From Halichondria panicea (lineage: Eukaryota; Porifera; Demospongiae; Suberitida; Halichondriidae), in NCBI RefSeq assembly GCF_963675165.1, contig NC_087382.1, forward strand, positions 3,635,963-3,699,962: a stretch of DNA of 64,000 bases, read 5' to 3'. Each line of letters begins with the position of its first letter. Within the stretch, counting starts at the first letter, position 1. Below, in pieces: positions 63,680-64,000 of this stretch. Made by a program: the position numbers and the translations under genes. The notes under the pieces are model-generated. The model saw only the letters and a list, made by a program, of their open reading frames with translations, was not told the DNA's origin and did not search any database.

Positions 63680-64000
63680 GTGTGTGTGTAATTTCGTTCA
63701 ATTGTTGAAGCAATCTTGAAACAATAGGCAGACCCATTTAGACTAGTTACTATGGTAACCAGTTTACTATGGTAACCAGTAGACATTACAGTACACACCA
63801 TCGACAAAGCAAGTTTCAGTACCAAAATAGAAAACCACACGAAATGACACAGCGTTAACTAGGGGATAGTCAAAATATGCTCAACAGAAAGGTTGTGTGC
63901 GGTAAAGATCATCAAATAAAATTCAAATCCCATTCTACACGTTGATTACGCCACTATAATATTATATGCCACTGGGCCGGTACCTGTTTCGTCCATACTC
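50497..64000 (-). CDS. GOSR2: Golgi SNAP receptor complex member 2 (membrin), 5' end beyond window
   Basis: Seven exons join in frame: 63984-64000 (partial), 63505-63613, 62995-63073, 62505-62558, 58362-58499, 52969-53055, 50497-50574 with stop TAA. Diagnostic stretches are NRVDQLRADLQQIQHAY, QREELLSRRFTTN, SLRDQGFTLK, VRTKILDVSNTLGLSTTVMR and LIEKR, then a C-terminal anchor DKWLFFGCLIVSSLIILLLL ending YYFIF. Human membrin has the same order (REELLSRTFTTN, LGLSNTVMRLIEKR, single C-terminal membrane span). The protein is a Qb-SNARE for ER-to-Golgi and intra-Golgi vesicle fusion. Only about the first 25 residues should lie beyond the right edge. Introns are long and repeat-rich. Confidence 0.95.
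53060..53138. repeat. (TG)n microsatellite in a GOSR2 intron
   Basis: Two TG runs separated by AGGTGTACGCCC, which partly repeats the exon edge at 53050, directly upstream of the 52969-53055 exon (as CA, next to the acceptor on the minus strand). Confidence 0.9.
53765..53870. repeat. Dispersed repeat, GGTTGGTACTAACCACC type
   Basis: Matches the family described at 19640-19740 (CCCACACTGGTTGGTGACGG, TACTAACCACCTC, AACCACCTCTTAGGC). Confidence 0.6.
55638..55694. repeat. Palindromic ACATGT microsatellite
   Basis: Repeats of TACATG/CACATG form an almost fully self-complementary run of 57 bases in a GOSR2 intron. Confidence 0.85.
58125..58205. repeat. Dispersed repeat, GGTGGTGGGTATTAACC type
   Basis: Another member of the 19640-19740 family (GTGCCCACACTGGTCGGTGG, AACCACCTCTTAGGCTA). 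Confidence 0.6.
59831..60420. repeat. Diverged tandem repeat, about 190 bp, three units
   Basis: Units begin with ATGTCAACAGT at 59833, 60017 and about 60214, each followed by GAATAGTTTGTTTGCT, an AGATGTCA-type block, TAGGGAACTAGAG and GACTTGT...GATTGAAATCAAC. Located inside a GOSR2 intron. Confidence 0.75.
61047..61111. repeat. Near-perfect 31-bp hairpin
   Basis: AAGTTGGGTCGTCGCCCGGT... (61047-61077) is matched in inverted orientation at 61081-61111 with one mismatch and a 3-base loop (TTC). The arms are GC-rich in AT-rich surroundings. It might be a foldback element end or, in GOSR2 pre-mRNA, a stable stem. Confidence 0.9.
61191..61273 (-). repeat. tRNA-like sequence (SINE head or tRNA pseudogene)
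   Basis: On the minus strand it shows an A-box-like GTGGCTTAGTGGTTAGG and a B-box-like GTGAGTTCGATTCCC at tRNA spacing, but no clean cloverleaf ends. It lies 80 bases from the 61047-61111 hairpin, which would be downstream in its direction. Confidence 0.6.
61536..61579. repeat. 12-bp minisatellite
   Basis: CCTAGAGCCCAT repeated three times plus a partial fourth. Confidence 0.95.
62288..62425. repeat. 50-bp tandem repeat, three units
   Basis: Units with GCTATATAGTACTTA...ACATTGT(T/C)GACCCTTTACCAG start near 62288, 62339 and 62388, in a GOSR2 intron. Confidence 0.85.
63073..63200. repeat. G-rich minisatellite
   Basis: Units of GGGGTTAGAGAGNGGGGGGCAGTGAG, four imperfect copies directly upstream of the 62995-63073 GOSR2 exon (C-rich on the transcribed sense strand, so it may double as a polypyrimidine tract). 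Confidence 0.8.
63229..63380. repeat. Dispersed repeat related to 20240-20400
   Basis: CAGTGGAACTCATCTTAATG, ACCAGGTCCCAAATGAA and CACCTCTGTATTAAGGCCAA match the repeat in both duplication copies. Confidence 0.65.
63614..63690. repeat. (TG)n microsatellite abutting a GOSR2 exon
   Basis: A long TG run (one CG interruption) directly 5' of the 63505-63613 exon on the minus strand, where it forms the (CA)n in front of the acceptor AG. Confidence 0.95.

Noticed and set aside
1-64000. CRISPR arrays, bacterial operons, phage or retroviral genes
   Set aside because: No regularly spaced repeats with unique spacers, no ribosome-binding-site operons, and no reverse transcriptase, integrase or capsid motifs were seen.

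Overview
This is eukaryotic, metazoan nuclear DNA. Genes are split by short introns with GT-AG (one GC-AG) boundaries. The window carries a Wnt gene, a Golgi SNARE gene, eukaryotic tRNA genes, abundant CA/TG microsatellites and many small inverted-repeat elements. The Wnt gene makes it animal. An ankyrin/ROCO-GTPase/Ig/death-domain gene, compact introns and divergent Wnt residues fit a sponge or another early-branching invertebrate. That placement is inference; the species is not identifiable from the sequence alone.

Layout. Positions 1-~21105 and 21209-~41490 are two copies of one ~20-21 kb segment in direct tandem orientation (offset ~20.2-20.5 kb). Each copy holds, in order: (1) a broken AP-endonuclease (APEX1-like) gene; (2) a broken 3' half of an RBR ubiquitin ligase gene (ANKIB1-like); (3) an intact 13-exon plus-strand gene for an ankyrin-ROC-COR-Ig-death domain protein (1283 aa in copy A, 1291 aa in copy B); (4) a convergent minus-strand two-exon gene for a secreted orphan protein (352 aa); (5) ~8 kb of noncoding DNA with an initiator tRNA-Met gene (decaying in copy B), a 3' half of tRNA-Phe, foldback elements and satellites. 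Positions ~41640-45685 are intergenic, with a tRNA-Leu-like fragment. Positions 45686-49501 carry three minus-strand Wnt exons, cut by a 200-N assembly gap. Positions 50497-64000 carry the GOSR2/membrin SNARE gene (minus strand, seven exons seen, 5' end beyond the window), with tandem repeats, a perfect-arm hairpin and a tRNA-like element in its introns.

How it fits together. The ROCO-type gene is the most interesting unit. It reads as an intracellular switch: ankyrin repeats as a likely ligand-binding part, a ROC-COR GTPase as the switch, and Ig plus death domains as a signalling tail. The two paralogues are almost identical over the GTPase-Ig block including its introns, but have diverged strongly in the ankyrin and death-domain exons, with all coding indels in frame. 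That pattern suggests gene conversion of the core and diversification of the recognition and output ends. The second notable point is that a Wnt gene lies next to GOSR2 on the same strand; in vertebrates WNT9B and GOSR2 are also neighbours.
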